Source of the DNA: Bacillota bacterium
Lineage (GTDB): Bacteria > Bacillota > Clostridia > Oscillospirales > Ruminococcaceae
Length of the DNA: 6,443 bases
Direction: 5' to 3'
NCBI GenBank assembly: GCA_023431215.1
Contig: JAEYXR010000104.1
Location: 1 to 6,443 of the forward strand
The position numbers and the translations under genes were made by a program. Positions 5,763-6,443 of the stretch are shown here, piece by piece (positions within the stretch are counted from its first letter, which is position 1; the number at the start of each line of letters is the position of its first letter). The notes under the pieces were generated by a model. The model ran no database searches and was not told the origin of the DNA. It saw only the letters and a program-made list of their open reading frames with translations.

Positions 5763-6443
5763 CCAATGCATTAACACTCCGCGGTATCACCCGTACCTTT
5801 CCCGGGGGGTTGCATGTCCTCAATCAATTGGATATGGATGTCCCAGCAGGCGGTATTTTTGTTATTTTAGGGCACAGCGGCTGTGGAAAATCCACACTGC
5901 TGCGCATTATCGGGGGTTTTGACAAAGCTGATTATGGCACCGTTTTGTTGGGTAGAGAATTGGTCACCGAGCCCCGGCGAGATATGATTATGATGTTTCA
6001 AAGCTATGATCAATTATTCCCCTGGCAGACGCTTCGCGGTAATCTGGTGTTTGCTTTACAGCAATCGGGGGTAGAGCGTGACCCGCAAAAAGCACATGCC
6101 TGAGCCGATGAATATTTAAAAAAAACCGGGCTAAGCGGTTTTGAAAACGCCTATCCTCATACTCTCTCTGGCGGAATGAAGCAGCGTGGTGCTTTGGCCC
6201 GGGCACTTTGCCTTGCACCCGGTGTACTGCTAATGGACGAGCCCTTTTCAAGCCTTGACTTCTTGACTCGGCGTGCCATGCAAAGTTTGCTGATGCAGCT
6301 ACAGCGTGAAGCAGGCATTACCATTGTGCTGGTTACCCACGATATTGAGGAGGCACAACGCATTGGGGATACCATTCCCGTTCTTGATAAAACGACGGGG
6401 CGGCTGGTTGCCTGTGAAAAAGATGCCGCAAAGCTGGAGGCCT
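5759..6443 (+). pseudogene. ABC transporter ATPase, NitT/TauT/SsuB type, interrupted by in-frame TGA; 3' end outside window
   Basis: The first 114 codons are a good SsuB/TauB-like ATPase start: Walker A GHSGCGKST (38-46) and Q-loop MMFQSYDQLFPWQT (78-91). Codon 115 is TGA (6101-6103). The same frame then continues without shift to the window end (codon 228) with every later motif present: signature LSGGMKQ (136-142), Walker B VLLMDEP (156-162), D-loop SSLD (164-167) and H-loop TH (193-194). The interruption is thus one base change, for example from CGA (Arg), in an otherwise well-kept gene. Possible readings are a very recent nonsense mutation, a sequencing or assembly error, or programmed UGA decoding (see findings). 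No suitable in-frame restart with a ribosome site follows. A 114-residue product would lack the signature and Walker B, so it could not power the importer. Without a working ATPase, transport would need one from elsewhere. Confidence 0.8.
6122..6142 (+). other. Hairpin 18 bases after the in-frame TGA (bacterial-SECIS-like geometry)
   Basis: AAAACCG (6122-6128) and CGGTTTT (6136-6142) pair perfectly over 7 bp around the loop GGCTAAG. The loop begins 25 bases after the TGA at 6101-6103 and has G at its first two positions. This matches the loose published description of bacterial selenocysteine insertion elements: a G among the first loop bases, a short stem and a loop some 16-37 bases from the UGA. 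It may well be chance inside a coding region, and no selenocysteine is known to me at this place in ABC ATPases. Confidence 0.2.

Noticed and set aside
1..6443. CRISPR array, tRNA, rRNA or phage genes
   Set aside because: No regularly spaced repeats, cloverleaf with the TTCGA arm, rRNA-like stretches or phage-like proteins were seen.

Overview
The window looks like part of a Firmicutes genome, probably a gut-type clostridium of the Oscillospiraceae/Ruminococcaceae kind. This rests on strong AGGAGG-type ribosome sites, two TTG starts, tightly overlapping genes, mixed base composition and a Gram-positive-style lipoprotein. The taxonomic call is inference only. TGA ends at least five intact genes here (lysR-type, tusA-like, GT2, lipoprotein, permease), so the standard bacterial code is in use.

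Layout. (1) 1-285, minus strand: the N-terminal part of a YeeE/YedE-family (thiosulfate/sulfur uptake) membrane protein, cut by the left edge. (2) 286-495: a divergent control region with promoters on both strands, an inverted repeat over the minus promoter, and a hairpin that presents the yeeE ribosome site in its loop. (3) 496-3609, plus strand: four very tightly packed genes. They are a LysR-type regulator, a 73-residue TusA-like sulfur carrier with the CPxP motif, a short family-2 glycosyltransferase, and an ATP-grasp ligase. (4) 3610-4014: a 405-base gap with no convincing gene but many perfect hairpins. Its main part, 3701-3985, is bounded by imperfect inverted repeats and flanked by a 7-base direct repeat, so it is either a MITE-like insertion or a structured RNA. 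(5) 4015-6443, plus strand: a NitT/TauT/SsuABC-type ABC importer made of lipoprotein, permease and ATPase. The ATPase has an in-frame TGA at 6101-6103, although all its later motifs are preserved, and it runs off the right edge.

Working picture (inference). The LysR-type protein probably controls both its own operon and the divergent yeeE-like gene. The locus would couple uptake of a sulfur compound (YeeE-like, perhaps also the NitT/TauT-type importer) to sulfur handling by the TusA-like carrier. The translationally coupled glycosyltransferase and ATP-grasp genes are not part of any standard sulfur-assimilation set known to me. They are the best hint of an undescribed pathway, for example a sulfur-containing glycoconjugate or ligated small molecule. 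The broken or recoded ATPase and the palindrome-rich gap are the two most unusual sequence features.
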